DNA from: Chara braunii
Lineage: Eukaryota > Streptophyta > Charophyceae > Charales > Characeae
Assembly: GCA_003427395.1 (NCBI GenBank)
Contig: BFEA01000015.1
Span: forward strand, 5,141,058-5,186,009
DNA length: 44,952 bases
Direction: 5' to 3'
The notes beneath the pieces were generated by a model. That model did no database searches, was not told the DNA's origin, and saw nothing but the letters and a program-made list of their open reading frames with translations. Below are positions 9,170-20,013 of the stretch, piece by piece (within the stretch, counting starts at the first letter, position 1; the number at the start of each line of letters is the position of its first letter). The position numbers and the translations under genes were made by a program.

Positions 9170-10530
9170 TTTCAAAGAGACAAAAGAAAAACACGTACCA
9201 CATGGTCCACATCCTTCTTTTCAACTTTAAAATTGAAAATTGAACTTCAATAATTCAGATTTCTTCCGATTCATTCTCGAGTTGTGCATTCCTTTTTTTT
9301 TTGCAACAGCTGTTCTAATCCTTCCCCCCCCACTCTTCCTTTGAAATCGAAAATTGAACTTCAATTATTCAAATTTCTTCGGATTTATTCTTGAGGTTGT
9401 GCATCCCCTTCTTTTGCAGCAGCTGTGCTAAATTGCTAATCCCTCCCCCCCGCACCCCCCTCTTTGTAAGGTTTCCCTCTTCTCTTTTCATCATCCCAGT
9501 TTCCAGTAGATTTTAACACCTCTCTCCCAAAGGACATAACGAAGCTTTGAAACTTCACAGTGGATTAGTAACAGAGTTCACATGGGTTGTGCAATAAACA
9601 AGGTTGGATTCCGTTTCGATTATTTAGTATTTACTTAGAACTTCAGCCTTTTAAATGAAAGTGCAACAGATAAAGTTATGCCAACTACATCGAATACGCA
9701 TGCTAGTGGAAGTTGTAAAGTCAAGTGTGGGCTGGAATTACAATATGCCAGCTAACCCAATCTACACCATACTCAAGATCTATATGGCCTATAAGCACAC
9801 CATTCGTCAGAGAAAGAAACACATCTCATCATTTTTACCACAATTTCTGACGACACAGAGGATTCTGCAGTTCTTCCCGGGGAGCCACCGACACGCACAG
9901 CTTGAACGATACGACATGCTGTCATGAAAACACATGAGCATCATCATCATGCCAAACACGCAGGCTCTCTGTCATCATTCTTTGTCCCTGAGGTGCACAA
10001 TCACATGCTCAAATGCCTTAAGGCTAGTATAACACTATCAAATGGACCTTTTTTCACGACAAACGCTTGAGAAAGTCTTTGTTTAGATCTCGAACACACT
10101 TTCGCCTTCGGACTTGACCTGAGTAGATGCAGCAAAGAAGCAGCATTTGAGCAACAAGAAGTCATCCAAGACCCTGTATAACTACCCGGCTGAAAGCAGG
10201 CCGAGAGCACACCGACACAAGAACACACTGACACAAGAACACACCGAACACTGAAGTCTCTATATTATGAAAGCCTTCAAAGTTCAAACTTCAAAGCCAT
10301 AAATTTGGAGAATCTGCTTCTACATGTGCAACTTCATTAGCAGAACCAAAACAAAAAACTCTAAAAAAAAGAGAAACAAGTAATGTCACAAAAAAAGTCA
10401 ATCCAATCTCATAGTCGAGATTCTTGTTGCTACAGTGAGGCGACCATGCAAGTCACCACCTCTGGTGAGCCTTTTTCCCTGCAGATCTTTGTAGTTCTCT
10501 TATCTGGCGCTAGATCATATACAAATGGTG
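9170..10530. other. AT-rich region, no gene recognised
   Basis: A short AAAATTGAAAATTGAACTTCAAT word near 9230 recurs near 9343, each followed by a similar C/T-rich stretch, so 9220-9330 and 9335-9440 are a degenerate tandem pair of about 113 bp. A 90-codon forward frame at 9655-9927 shows no domain I know and has ordinary flanks; I do not call it a gene. Confidence 0.4.
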
Positions 10531-10860
10531 TGCTCTGGCGAGTCCACCACAGCACATACCAGGTGAGGAAATCTGTTCTCTAGCAACGTGTTGGGTTGGT
10601 GATATTGCTTCCCCCTCACACAATTGAGAGGATTTTTGACATGATGCGTGTGCTCGCCCGGGCCCGCCACAGCACATACATACCAGGTCAGGAAATCAGT
10701 TCTCTACCTACACGTTGGGTCCACCTCAAACAATTAAACCACCAGTACATCCGGGGCGAGAGGCGCTGCACTGCGTGCCAAGCTTTTCCGACCCATCAGC
10801 GGTGCACTTTTTTTTTTTGGCCGCTGCCAGCCATTGTCGCCCCTAGCCCCAAAAAGTTTG
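10525..10860. repeat. dispersed repeat with internal direct duplication
   Basis: The words GTGTGCTC, CCACAGCACATACCAG, AGGAAATC and GTTCTCTA occur near 10529-10580 and again near 10649-10707, about 120 bp apart. The right part (10738-10860) matches 7537-7720 next to the U6 array. Confidence 0.5.
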
Positions 10861-11120
10861 GAGTAGGCGATGAACAAATTTCCTCACGGTTGGGGTCGTG
10901 TATTAAGAGGAGTTTAGAAGCAATACAACAAAAGATGCGCCTATAGGCTATAGTGAAGCTAAAACTAATAAAACCAAATCTTCATTTACAAAATAGCGAC
11001 TAATGACTTAGAGATAAGTATACATATGATATCTTTGAAATTTTGGATATGGTGTCACAACACCATACCATACACTATAAAGCATGAGTGTGTGCATACG
11101 TGCAGGGATGATAACGCTGT

Positions 11121-11282
11121 GGCCTTTCATCAGCCTGCATAGAGGCAAAGGGCTTTCGAAAAGGTAGCAAGTAGCTAAAAGCAAAAAGTCTAATTGGGCG
11201 GCCAAAGTCTGGGAGGTCCTGACTCGCAATTGGATTCGAACAACATGCGAGGTGTCTGCATGTTAACCATTTCACCAAGCGA
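11121..11282 (-). repeat. tRNA-derived SINE, copy 1
   Basis: On the minus strand it starts near 11282 with GCTTGGTGAAATGGTTAAC, which contains an A-box-like TGGTGAAATGG. A B box GTTCGAATCC follows about 30 bases later, then a body ending GAAAGCCCTTTGCC and GCCTGATGAAAGGCC-like sequence at 11121. The order of tRNA-like head then unrelated body is typical of SINEs. Confidence 0.6.
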
Positions 11283-11335
11283 GTATGCTCACTATTGAAC
11301 TTGAATTGATAACCTTTAGGAACAGGATCAGCTCT

Positions 11336-11500
11336 GGCCTTTGATCAGCCTACACATAGGCAAAGGGCTTTGAAAAAAGTAGCAAGTAGCTAAAAGCAAA
11401 TCCAAATTTAGCGGCCAAAATCTGAGAGGTCCTGACTCGCAATTGGATTTGAATTTGAACAACATATGAGGTGTCTGTGCATTTACCATTTCCACCAAGC
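11336..11500 (-). repeat. tRNA-derived SINE, copy 2
   Basis: This is a second head-to-tail copy about 215 bp from the first, with the same GGTCCTGACTCGCAATTGGA and AAGTAGCAAGTAGCTAAAAG words on the plus strand. The B box is disrupted by a short ATTTGA insertion. It also differs at many positions, so the duplication is old or two related copies inserted side by side. Confidence 0.6.
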
Positions 11501-11767
11501 TGACTATCTAACTTGAAGTGACAACCTGCAGGATCAGGACCTTTTTTTTTTTTTTTTTGATAACCTGCAGGATCAGGATCAATTCTGTTGTTTTTACCAT
11601 TTGCAGCACGTGAGACTTCAAACCAAGAAGGCTCACTTATGCAAAACACAGAAAACATGGAGGGGTGACCATGAATTTTAACAAGGAAGGGAAATTAGAA
11701 AATGCAAATATATTGACCTATTCTTTGCAATCCGAAATGCAGAGAAGACTCACAGAGGGAGTTTTGG

Positions 11768-11900
11768 TGTAATAGGATGCTGCCAGGTTGGCAGATCCCG
11801 TGTCCGTAGAGAGGGACGAGGATAAAGGTGGAGATGGAGATGGAGCTGAAGGGGGGAGAGACAGCACCACCAAGGACTCAACACCGCACATACTCCAAAA
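11768..11900 (-). repeat. 3' LTR end of the Ty3 element
   Basis: TGTAATAGGATGCTGCC at 11768 matches GTATAATGGGATGCTGTCC at 18019. Both continue with GGCAG, GATGG(A/G)GATGG, GCTGAAG, GAGAGACA or GAGAGACG and CACCACCAA. On the minus strand this copy ends in CA, as an LTR should. Similarity fades beyond about 11900, so the full LTR length is unknown. Confidence 0.6.
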
Positions 11901-12300
11901 CTCAAAAGTGAAGAAAGAATGAAAATACAGACTGCAGCTGGGGTATAACCCCAGCGGACTGGAGTGCTACCGACGGCACTACCGGACTGACTGAACACAC
12001 GACCTGTGAGATCAAGCGGACGGCCTGGTCCCACAGGCCGAACAGGCACAAAGCGAAATAGCCCCGGCCAGGGTAAATAGAGTCCCGCTGCACAATCCTC
12101 GGACCTGTAGTGGACTGCAAGAGAAATAAACACGCTATCCGCAAAAACAGCGGAACTTTACAAACAATAAGACTAAGAAACCTAGGATGCGGAGCAAGCT
12201 CCGTGCAGAGTCCATGAGTGCAGCCTAAGCTAAACACTGTCATAAAGAAAATGTCTGATATGAAAATCCTAACCATGAGCAAGAAAATGAAATGAGGCAT

Positions 12301-12999
12301 AATACAATCACAAAATTATGGAGGCAACTGGCCCAATGCTGAAAGGAAAAGACAACAATATAGAGGGGGTGAATGCATCCTCAGGACCGAAACTCCTAGG
12401 GGCAATTACACACAAAAGTGGGGTAGGCCGTCAGGCTCGGGGTGGGAGAGAGAGAACGAAACAAAACCAATAGCCCTAACAAATAACCATGAAGTTGGGT
12501 AACGATCGACACAAGGGTGACACCATGCAAGGTCTACCATGAAATGGGAGCCTGGAATAGGGTGATATGCCTAACCAAAGGCATGGCCGACACTGAGGGA
12601 ATGAATGCAATGGGCGAGGGGACCATGTATGCAACTCACCGCCTTGGAGGGAGCCAGACATTGGAGAAGGGAAGCCTAGATAACACTACGGTCCCAATGC
12701 GTATGCGCTACCAAGGGAGAGCCCAACTCTAGAAAAACTAGCTAGGAGATGCAGGGAGAACCATCATGCGATACATATGGGAATATACATAGTACGATGG
12801 TCGTGTGAAGTAGTCACGTCTAAAATAGGTGGTTAAGCTGATGAAGTAGCTGGAATCGTCGAAGTGGTTGATGACGTCGATGAGGAGTCGTCAGTCGAGG
12901 TTGATGTTGAGGCCAAACCACAATACTGACATCATGAAGTAAAGCTTACGATGGAGTACACGAAAATGTGAGCCAATATGAATGCAGAGAGATGATGAG
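12301..12999. other. unassigned sequence in the Ty3 3' region
   Basis: No domain is recognised. It lies between the LTR match and the chromodomain and should hold the rest of the LTR and the polypurine tract; I could not fix either. Confidence 0.3.
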
Positions 13000-13660
13000 A
13001 GGGTCAACTGTCGTAATACGCGGGGCAACAACAAGAGCGTTCTGGACGCGAGGAAGTGTCCGTCTGCTGTTGAAGAACAGCCTCAGAGGGAGCAAGCTCA
13101 TTCTCCGCGATCTCCTGAGCCAGAGGAAAAGGAAGAGGGTTAATCGGTTGGGCGGGAGCAGACATCTCAGCACGATGAGCACAATCGTATGCACGCACAA
13201 ACGTCCTAGAGTGCTGCAAGTACTCAAAGGGCTCCTAAGTAGACTCCTCATCAAGATAGCCCTTTGACCGCACAAGGTATTCAATGCGTGGAGGGGTATT
13301 GTCAATAACTTGGCGAGATATGATGTCAGAAATGACCTCCTCCTCACGATTGTCCTCCATTATAGGTGGAGGGCACTTACAAGGGTCCAACGAAACGCTT
13401 GAATGATCTGCAATAAGGACGCAAAAGAAGACGTGATAGACATCGTGTACACAATATCAGCGAGCTTCACATGGAAACTCACCGGTCTATTGGCAGAACC
13501 ATAACAGATGGCCTGAAGGATCCAACATGGACCGAAGAAGCAATGCCTCAACTTGAAAAGCGTGTCCGCTCCTAGTAGCAAGTGGTTGGCGTCGATGAGC
13601 ATATCATTGTCAACTTCAAGGGCATGATCCATTCGCGATCGGTTGGCTCGTGCTGCCACA
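13000..13660 (-). pseudogene. Ty3 integrase C-terminal region: GPY/F motif and chromodomain
   Basis: From 13659 leftwards: the linker ANHLLLGADTLFKLRH, then the GPY/F-type motif CFFGPCWILQAI, then PVSFHVKLADI and FASLLQIIQAFRWT, as in chromovirus integrases. It continues with a chromodomain: RIEYLVRSKGYLDEEST, then a TAG (13235-13237) exactly where chromodomains have Trp, then EPFEYLQHSRTFV. A chromodomain guides integration to modified histones. The frame changes once between the two parts near 13360. Confidence 0.75.
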
Positions 13661-13890
13661 CAGGTCGGGGAGGCAACTCTACTTTTGTGCGCGCGGTTAA
13701 AAAAAGCCTACATATGCTCAACCCAGTCGTCAAGAGTTGGGCAACCAGTGTCTATGTGCAACTGCAAGGGTTTGAGAAAGTCCACGGACACTCAAAGCTG
13801 ATAGTCGAGGTCGAAATAGTATGGCAACATCCCCGTGGATCGCGAAACAACATGGTTGTATGCAATCTCTACGTGTGCAAGATATAAATC

Positions 13891-14079
13891 TCACTGCCAG
13901 TCATACTTGACTAACTTTTGGACGATATAGCTGAGAGTTGTATTAGTGACCTCGGTTTGACCACTCATCTCAAGGTGGGAGCTCAACTGAAATCCATACA
14001 CGTCATGTAAGCGTCGCCAGAACGTGCTACCATCTTCACTCGAAAATAACACCCGGCATTGTATATGAATATAACGCAC
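13891..14079 (-). pseudogene. Ty3 integrase core, C-terminal half
   Basis: The frame contains STFWRRLHDVYGFQLSSHLE followed by MSGQTEVTNTTLSYIVQKLV. The Glu in GQTEVTN is the catalytic Glu of the DDE integrase and is intact. The part carrying the second Asp is not readable because the core is broken just upstream. Confidence 0.75.
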
Positions 14080-14084
14080 GTATT

Positions 14085-14545
14085 CGTTTATAATGCCTAG
14101 GCATTAGTAAATTGGTGGCAACTTCGGTGAGGACCCAAAATTCCGAAAAAAAAAAAAAAAAAGTAAAAACAATGTTATCCAAAATTGCAATGCGATTAGT
14201 GTTTGGCTAAGGGTCACTTCAAAATTCCTTATAAAACTCTATTAAAAAAATAGAAAAAATCAAACCGAATATACCCCTCGGAAGTCCAAACCCCTTTAAC
14301 CCCCTTTAAAACCCATGCATACCCCCCTCCCCGTCCTTTCAAACCCATGAAGACTACCTTTGCAAGGCACTCTGCCCATGAAACATTCAAACATAACGCC
14401 AAGGCGGTCTCGGGCGCTATATTTGAAGGGGTGTTCTATTCTAAAAAAGGTGAGTAAGAACAAAAATCTGATCTTTTTATAAATTTATAATAAGTTGAAT
14501 ATCATGCTCGGACGTTGTTTTCGGGTGAAGACAATAGTGAAGCGC
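14085..14545. other. sequence splitting the integrase core
   Basis: About 460 bp of AT-rich sequence, with an A-run at 14146-14162, separates the two halves of the integrase core. In an intact element this gap would be a few dozen bases. It has no coding content and is presumably an insertion, though I did not find a target-site duplication. Confidence 0.45.
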
Positions 14546-14554
14546 AAGTCTGGG

Positions 14555-15000
14555 TCAAAAATGATGCTCTGAGTGAGGCCGTGGTCTCTCACGCTTGAAG
14601 ACGAGGTGGACAACCTCACAAGCGTCAATGCGATAGCAACACGTGATAAAAGTTGCGCACTTCATAAAGCGATCAATAATAACTAAGATAGCATCATGAC
14701 CGCACTCAGTGGGAGGGCGGAGGGGACCAACCAAATCCATCGAGATGGACTGTCAACGACCCTCCAGTATGGGTAGGATGGAGTAGCCCATACGAAGGGT
14801 GGTTCATACTATTGAACTCCTAGTAGGTGCGACACTCCTAGACGTACCTCTGGATGAACTCCTCACAGTTCGGCCTGACGAATCTACGACAGACGCGATC
14901 CATAGTCTTTTAGAAGTCAATGTGACCTGCAGCTCACTGACCGTGGAACTTCGCTACTGCCTAAACACGAAGTTGTCCAATAGAGGGAACGCATACACAT
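14555..15000 (-). pseudogene. Ty3 integrase zinc finger and first half of the core
   Basis: At 14740-14555 the frame reads MDLVGPLRPPTECGHDAILV followed by IIDRFMKCATFI. The Asp in MDLVGPL is the first catalytic Asp. Upstream at about 14950-14820 a degenerate zinc-binding region can be followed: GHIDF, a stop, KTMDRVCRRFVRPNCEEFIQ, RYV, a stop, ECRTY. Two stops lie in this piece. Confidence 0.7.
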
Positions 15001-15309
15001 AGTTCTCGTCGCCCACAGTTACCACGCCTGTGTAGTAGTCAGGACCTTGCATGTGTAGATAGAAGACCGTTCGCACCTAGTGCGTCGCATGTAGACATCA
15101 AACTGTTCGCACCCGCTAGGTGTGACCGCACCAGGTGTTATACACAACGTAAGAAACTTATTCCTCCCTATAGAGTAGGAAGGAACGGTTGCACCTAGGC
15201 CTGACGCGTAGACCGCAAACAAACTTGATAATAAGAAGTCAAGCCTACAAAGAGTTCATGTGGAGATCCTTGCATCATCCATGTGGAGATCCTGCTCAAA
15301 CACATTTTG

Positions 15310-15424
15310 TCCTAAGAAGTTTACTTTGTACTGGGCAAAAAGACATTGAGCTCGACGTAAGAGTCATGATGTCGTAACCATTGTAGGACATCTCGGAGTT
15401 GTCTAATATGGTCGTTTAAAGCAC
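15310..15424 (-). pseudogene. Ty3 reverse transcriptase, segment after the catalytic loop
   Basis: On the minus strand, LNDHIRQLRDVLQWLRHHDS then YVELNV matches the segment that follows the catalytic YLDD block in Ty3 reverse transcriptases. In an intact element it would directly follow the piece now ending near 16376, so about 950 bp separates two adjacent protein segments. Confidence 0.65.
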
Positions 15425-16375
15425 GACTACCTCTGTCAACCTTGGAAAATTAGGAAAACGGGTTGTTCCTGAAGAGTTTGGAGGTTGTCAAATGATGGTT
15501 GTCATTCATAAATCTCATTGGCGACCATTGTTTTGTTTCAACCTCCTAAAAGGTTGGAGGCCCACCCGAGGCCTGCTATTTTCCCACTTGGCAAAGCTAA
15601 TAGTGGTTTAAACCGCAACTCTGTTCGATACCGAAAAATTGGCATCCGATGAGTTAATTTTTAGTGGGGCCGGCCACCGGAAAGCGTATGCGGGCCTAGT
15701 CTCACAATTCTCAAGCACAAACTTTGACGATTTTTTGCGCTTACAAGAATTGACAAAATTTGAAAAAAATATGAAAATTTAAAACCCTACAGATTCCAAG
15801 ATCATTAAAAAAAAAAAAAAAAATAGATTGTGAAATAAATGTCGTGCCAATTAGTCACATTCGATATTTTTGCCACTCTACAATGTCTGGGGCAACCATA
15901 AAAGTACCCCAACTTCACTTCTTTTTGTGCTCACTAGAACGCTGCAATAACTATGAAAATTGGAAGGTCTACAAATTTGTTCGTGCTCTTTCCAAAAAAA
16001 AACTAAGAAAAAAAAAAATTCTCAGACTTTCTCTGTGAAAGAAACTTTGTGCGGATTCATCTCATTTACCATTCTTACCACTCTACAATTTGTAGGCCAA
16101 CAGGAAAGTACCCCAATTTCATCAATTTTTCACCCTCAGACGAATGCGTAAAAAAAATTGTAAGTAGAGGGTCTGTAGAGTTGGTCGTCATCTTTCCAAT
16201 AAAAATATTTACAAAATTAAAACAAATTGTTTCCACCACGAAACAAGTCGTGGCCGCAATTCATCACATTTCCCATTTCCCCCACTCTATCGGTTCTCCA
16301 CACTGTGTTGTCAGTAGCCCTCATGAACCTATGTTACCGGTTTCAACGTCAGGTAGAGCGGTGGTCTAAGGTACA
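15425..16375. mobile_element. insertion inside the Ty3 reverse transcriptase, with a 205-bp tandem repeat
   Basis: This segment interrupts the reverse transcriptase between its catalytic loop and the following helix. It contains about three diverged units with a period near 205 bp, recognisable by CCACTCTA at 15873, 16078 and 16282 and by AAAGTACCCCAA in the first two. It has no credible reading frame. It may be a non-autonomous element carrying tandem repeats, or satellite DNA; terminal repeats were not clear. Confidence 0.5.
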
Positions 16376-16850
16376 GCCGTAGATCAAAATGTCATGCAGA
16401 CACACAAGAACGTACTCTTCAAGGATGTTCATGAAGATATTCTTCATCGCTATCTAAAAGGTAGCAAGAGCATTGGCGAGGCCAAATGGCATCACCATGA
16501 ACTCGTAGTGGCCAAAGCATTAATTGGAAGGGTGTCTTCGACTGCTCCTCTACGATAATGCGGCTCTCATGGTAACTACTATGAAGATCTATCTTTGTAA
16601 AGAAATGGCTACCTCCTCATCTGCAAAGAGGCATGGGATAGTTGTTTTTAACAGTATAGTGGTTAAAACCATGATAATCGATACGAAGTCTGAGAATAAC
16701 GTCCGCTTTGCAAGCAAAGAGAAAAGGTGCACCCAAGGGGAGGCACTAGATTTGATAAAATCCAAGCGAAGAAGCTCCTCAAGCCGACGCTTGAGTTCCA
16801 ACACGGAAGTTTGGCACGAGTTGGATAGAATGCTCGACACCGCGCATTAA
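16376..16850 (-). pseudogene. Ty3 reverse transcriptase, fingers and palm
   Basis: From 16840 leftwards, [20 protein letters not shown] followed by [11 protein letters not shown] is the conserved start of Ty3 reverse transcriptases. It continues through PFGLANALATF (about 16455-16490) to EYVLVCLHDILIYG. The catalytic YLDD is changed to CLHD (16391-16402), losing the first of the paired aspartates. Several frameshifts separate these blocks. Confidence 0.75.
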
Positions 16851-17999
16851 AGGGAATACATTGTAGGAAAAATACAAGGGAAGAACATCGCAGCACTCTT
16901 GAATCAGGTGACGAACAGGCTGGTTCAAGTCGACTGTGAATCGTGCGATTCCCTCGGCGTTTGCGTAGTCTCAAGGCATAAGCGTGAACTTGGTGGTGGA
17001 TGACGTAGATGCTTGGGATGTCGAAGGAGTATCCTAGATGAAAAGGTAAATGTCGTGATGGGAGTTGCGAAGATGGAGGAAGGATACAATGGATTGCGCT
17101 TGAAGGATATGAGCTCAACATCTCAGCATATACGATCCTAGTGGAGGAAATCAATAGTATTCAGCGAGCAGAGTGTGACGTCCTGCTAACGCATGAAGTG
17201 AGTGAACTACGGGAAGAGGTAAAGCAGATGTTAGGGTGTCACCTAAAGGGGTGAGGGTCCCGAAAAGGTACATGAGATGAGGTGTCGCTCATGGTTCCGA
17301 GAACGGGGATACCATGGGTAAGACCACACTTGGTTTTGAGAACAAGTCTCCCGGTCTACCATTCGGCCTCTGTCAAGCAAAAGGTGGGACCACAAGTCGC
17401 CAAGGATAAAATCGTACCTGATCGCCATTACATCATATGTGCAAAGGCGCAAAATCGTGGGATCGAGCGAATACTATCTGACATTTGCATCAGAAGGATA
17501 AAACGGGGGATAGATGCCGTTTGATCGAAAAAGCGTTTGTCTTATTATCTTCAAGAGTAACAAAGATACAAGAGCAAGACCCAGTGGTAAAAAAACAACC
17601 CTCCTTGACAATGCAAAGGTGAATGAAATTGCCCTACGAGTCGAGGTCCTATAAAGCTAGGTGAAATTGAGGGAAAAAATAGGCAAGGTGCGATTAGGAT
17701 CAGTGGTCAAAGTGGTGAGACGATCAGTGGTAAAGCGATAGGAGAGGTCTTCAAATTTCCAATTAGTGTCACGTGGTACTCTTGGAAATTGCCACGGGAA
17801 GGGAAAAAGCAAAACTGTTTGAAAAGCCACTTTCAACAAAATATTGCGCAACATCAGTTACAAGTTGTAATAATAGTACCTAAAAACAATGATCGCGTGC
17901 GCTTTTGTAGCTCCAAACAGATCGTAAACCAATGCAAAAAATTTACAATCTAGTTCGTCGAAAATTTTCAATAAGGTGAAGGAAAAAAAAAATGGACAC
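16851..17999 (-). pseudogene. Ty3 gag/protease region, heavily degraded
   Basis: The region between reverse transcriptase and the primer-binding site should encode gag and protease. A fragment near 17400, YDFILGDLWSHLL, may be a relic of the protease-linked YDxILGMxWL motif; nothing else is clear. Short open frames at 16663-17154 and 17657-17854 have no recognised domain. Confidence 0.4.
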
Positions 18000-18006
18000 A
18001 AAACCC

Positions 18007-18018
18007 GCTCTTATACCA
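18007..18018 (-). promoter_or_regulatory. primer-binding site, initiator-Met tRNA type
   Basis: On the minus strand the sequence is TGGTATAAGAGC. This differs by one base from TGGTATCAGAGC, the complement of the 3' end of plant initiator methionine tRNA, which primes reverse transcription in many plant retrotransposons. It directly adjoins the LTR end at 18019. Confidence 0.75.
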
Positions 18019-18135
18019 GTATAATGGGATGCTGTCCGGATGGCAGCTCCCATAACTGCAAACAAGAGGAGGAGGATGGAAATGGGGATGGGGCTGAAGA
18101 GGAGAGAGACGACACCACCAATGAACTCTACTTTG
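18019..18135 (-). repeat. 5' LTR end of the Ty3 element
   Basis: It matches the left LTR end over about 115 bp (see 11768-11900) with many substitutions and small gaps. The rest of the LTR must run rightwards from here but cannot be aligned with the left copy by eye. Confidence 0.55.
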
Positions 18136-19254
18136 GCCTGCGTATGTGAGACAAGTCCTTTATATCTAGGAGCGTTTGAGAGATGTTCTGAACAATCCAC
18201 AAGAGAATTCACAGTTATTGTCATTTGATAACTGGTCAGTTGCCATTTTTCCCCTTCCCACTCAACTTTGACACCAAAACTCGACCAAACCCGACAAAAG
18301 TTCTTTTGGTTTCCGGTCTTTTGAACGATCCATATTAGTCCAGAGAATCCTTGAATTCGCCACAACAGGCAAATAGGAATAGCCAAAAGGAAGCAAGATT
18401 TGAATGAAAAAAGCTCGGGGGTGTGTCGGATTGGAAAAGGTTTGCGGGGTTGATGGACAAGGAGTGTGAATTAGAGTTGACAACATTAGATTGTGTCATG
18501 TGTCTTGTTATGAATGTTGGTGAGAAAAAGAGTGATTGCAACCTGAGAGGAGGAAAATCAACTAATTGTGTGAACTAGGGGATGAACCTTGACACCTCAC
18601 CAAGATATGACTCACTTTTGTTATATACTTCATGTTGGTTTTGTATTTGTGTTTGTGATATGGATTGAATGTTGGATAGATAAAGAAATATCAACTGCAT
18701 TCGTCTCTTGCCTAAAAGGTCAGTCGAATGTGCACCCACTACTTCACTACAAATGAAACAAGGTTGCATGCACTGGGTGTCAATAATCGAAGAGACGTTT
18801 GGTTGATAGGGCGTGTGGCTCTGGCCCGATGACTCAGTGTGGGGAGCTGAAACTTAACTTACACTAAGGATATCCCCCTCTTGCTTGGGTTAAGTAAAAT
18901 ATGAGCAAATGGGTTGATAATACTTGATATCCTTTTTGTGAGTAAATGGCTGGACATTCAAGTCAATCTCCCAATCCCGACCACGAGGTCACTCCTAAGC
19001 AATCAGTCCCACCCAAGCCTATTCGTATGAGCCGAAAAAAAGGTACTCCCTACCCTGCCCAACACGAAATGTCACTCTACTTGGACGATAACAACATCAA
19101 CACATGCATTTGCTTTGAAGTTTGAACTTTGAAGTGAATATATTATCATGCCAAACCATTTTCGTTTATTATTATAATTTGCTTCTCTGATGCCGTGTGA
19201 CCTAATCCACATCCGAGACTATTTTTGGAATTGGGTCTGTGGCCGAACCTTTAT
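18136..19254. other. probable LTR remainder and unassigned sequence
   Basis: No gene is recognised. The left part should be the rest of the 5' LTR. Short frames on both strands have no recognisable content. Confidence 0.35.
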
Positions 19255-19430
19255 GAACACCGTGTCCTGGCTGTAGTGGTTAAGATACCTAGCACTTGAG
19301 GCCGAGGTCGCCGGTTCGAATCCGTGCTTGCATGGTGGAGGACGTCGGGCTCATGCTGGGATGGGTACCGCCATCCTGTAACCTCAGCTGTGAGGGGAGC
19401 TAGATGTGCAGATTCACTTAAGCTGCTGTG
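19255..19430 (+). repeat. tRNA-derived SINE, copy A
   Basis: After GAACACCGTGTCC comes TGGCTGTAGTGG, an A box, and 30 bases later a perfect B box GGTTCGAATCC. A non-tRNA body follows (GTGGAGGACGTCGGGCTCAT to GTGCAGATTCACTTA). It is not a tRNA, since the acceptor ends do not pair. The same head and body recur at 19721-19890. Confidence 0.7.
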
Positions 19431-19616
19431 GAAGCACCCGTTAACCTCCGGGTGAGCCCGTGAGGTGGACGGGAGGGAGTACCAGTGGTAAGGATTTGTG
19501 CTGATTGGCAAGAGCAAGGTGTGCGAGAATTGCCATGTCCGTGTGGTGTTGTGCGTGGTGTATGTTGAGTTTGACACTACAGCCTTGCAGGGGTGGGGTG
19601 GATATCATGACCCGTA

Positions 19617-19890
19617 TGGTTCCACTTTTGAACACCGTGTCCTGGCTGTAGCAGTTAAGATACCTCGCTCTTGAGGCCGAGGTCGCCGGTTCGAATCCGT
19701 ATTTGCACGGTTCCACTTTTGAACACCGTGTCCTGGCTGTAGCGGTTAAGAGACCTGGCTCTTGAGGCCGAGGTCGCCGGTTCGAATCCGTACTTGCACA
19801 GTGGAGGACGTCGGGCTCATGCTGGGATGGGTAGCACCATCCTGTAACCTCAGCTGTGAGGGGAGCTAGACGTGCAGATTCACTTAGCTG
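19617..19890 (+). repeat. tRNA-derived SINE, tandem head duplication (copies B and C)
   Basis: A head-only copy starting at 19630 is followed exactly 91 bp later by a second head at 19721 with its full body. Each head is preceded by GGTTCCACTTTT, so the unit GGTTCCACTTTT plus head is duplicated in tandem. Both B boxes are intact. Confidence 0.7.
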
Positions 19891-19966
19891 ATTTATGAAC
19901 AGTCCCTCATCGCCGAGGTTGTTTTGAGGAGGAAAGGGGTTGAAATCAATGTTTTAAACTTGACAG

Positions 19967-19993
19967 CTGGTTCTTTTGTACCAAAAGAGCCAG
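19967..19993. repeat. hairpin beside a MITE
   Basis: CTGGTTCTTTTG and CAAAAGAGCCAG form a stem of 12 pairs with one mismatch around TAC. It lies 20 bp left of the MITE at 20014. Confidence 0.65.
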
Positions 19994-20013
19994 CAGGACC
20001 AGGGGCATGAGGG

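Larger units (their letters stand above)
11768..18135 (-). mobile_element. Ty3/gypsy chromovirus LTR retrotransposon, decayed and interrupted
   Basis: Reading leftwards from 18.1 kb, the order is LTR end, primer-binding site, a gag/protease region and reverse transcriptase. A foreign insertion follows, then the rest of the reverse transcriptase, the integrase zinc finger and core (itself split), the GPY/F motif, the chromodomain, and the other LTR end. This is the gene order of Ty3/gypsy and the domain content of chromoviruses, which copy themselves through RNA and can target chromatin. All coding parts carry stops or frameshifts. The outer LTR boundaries are not resolved, so the coordinates cover only the part between the two inner LTR landmarks plus the matched LTR stretch at each side. 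Confidence 0.8.

Noticed and set aside
19255-19330. Functional tRNA gene
   Set aside because: The B box is perfect but acceptor ends do not pair, and the sequence recurs with a shared non-tRNA body.
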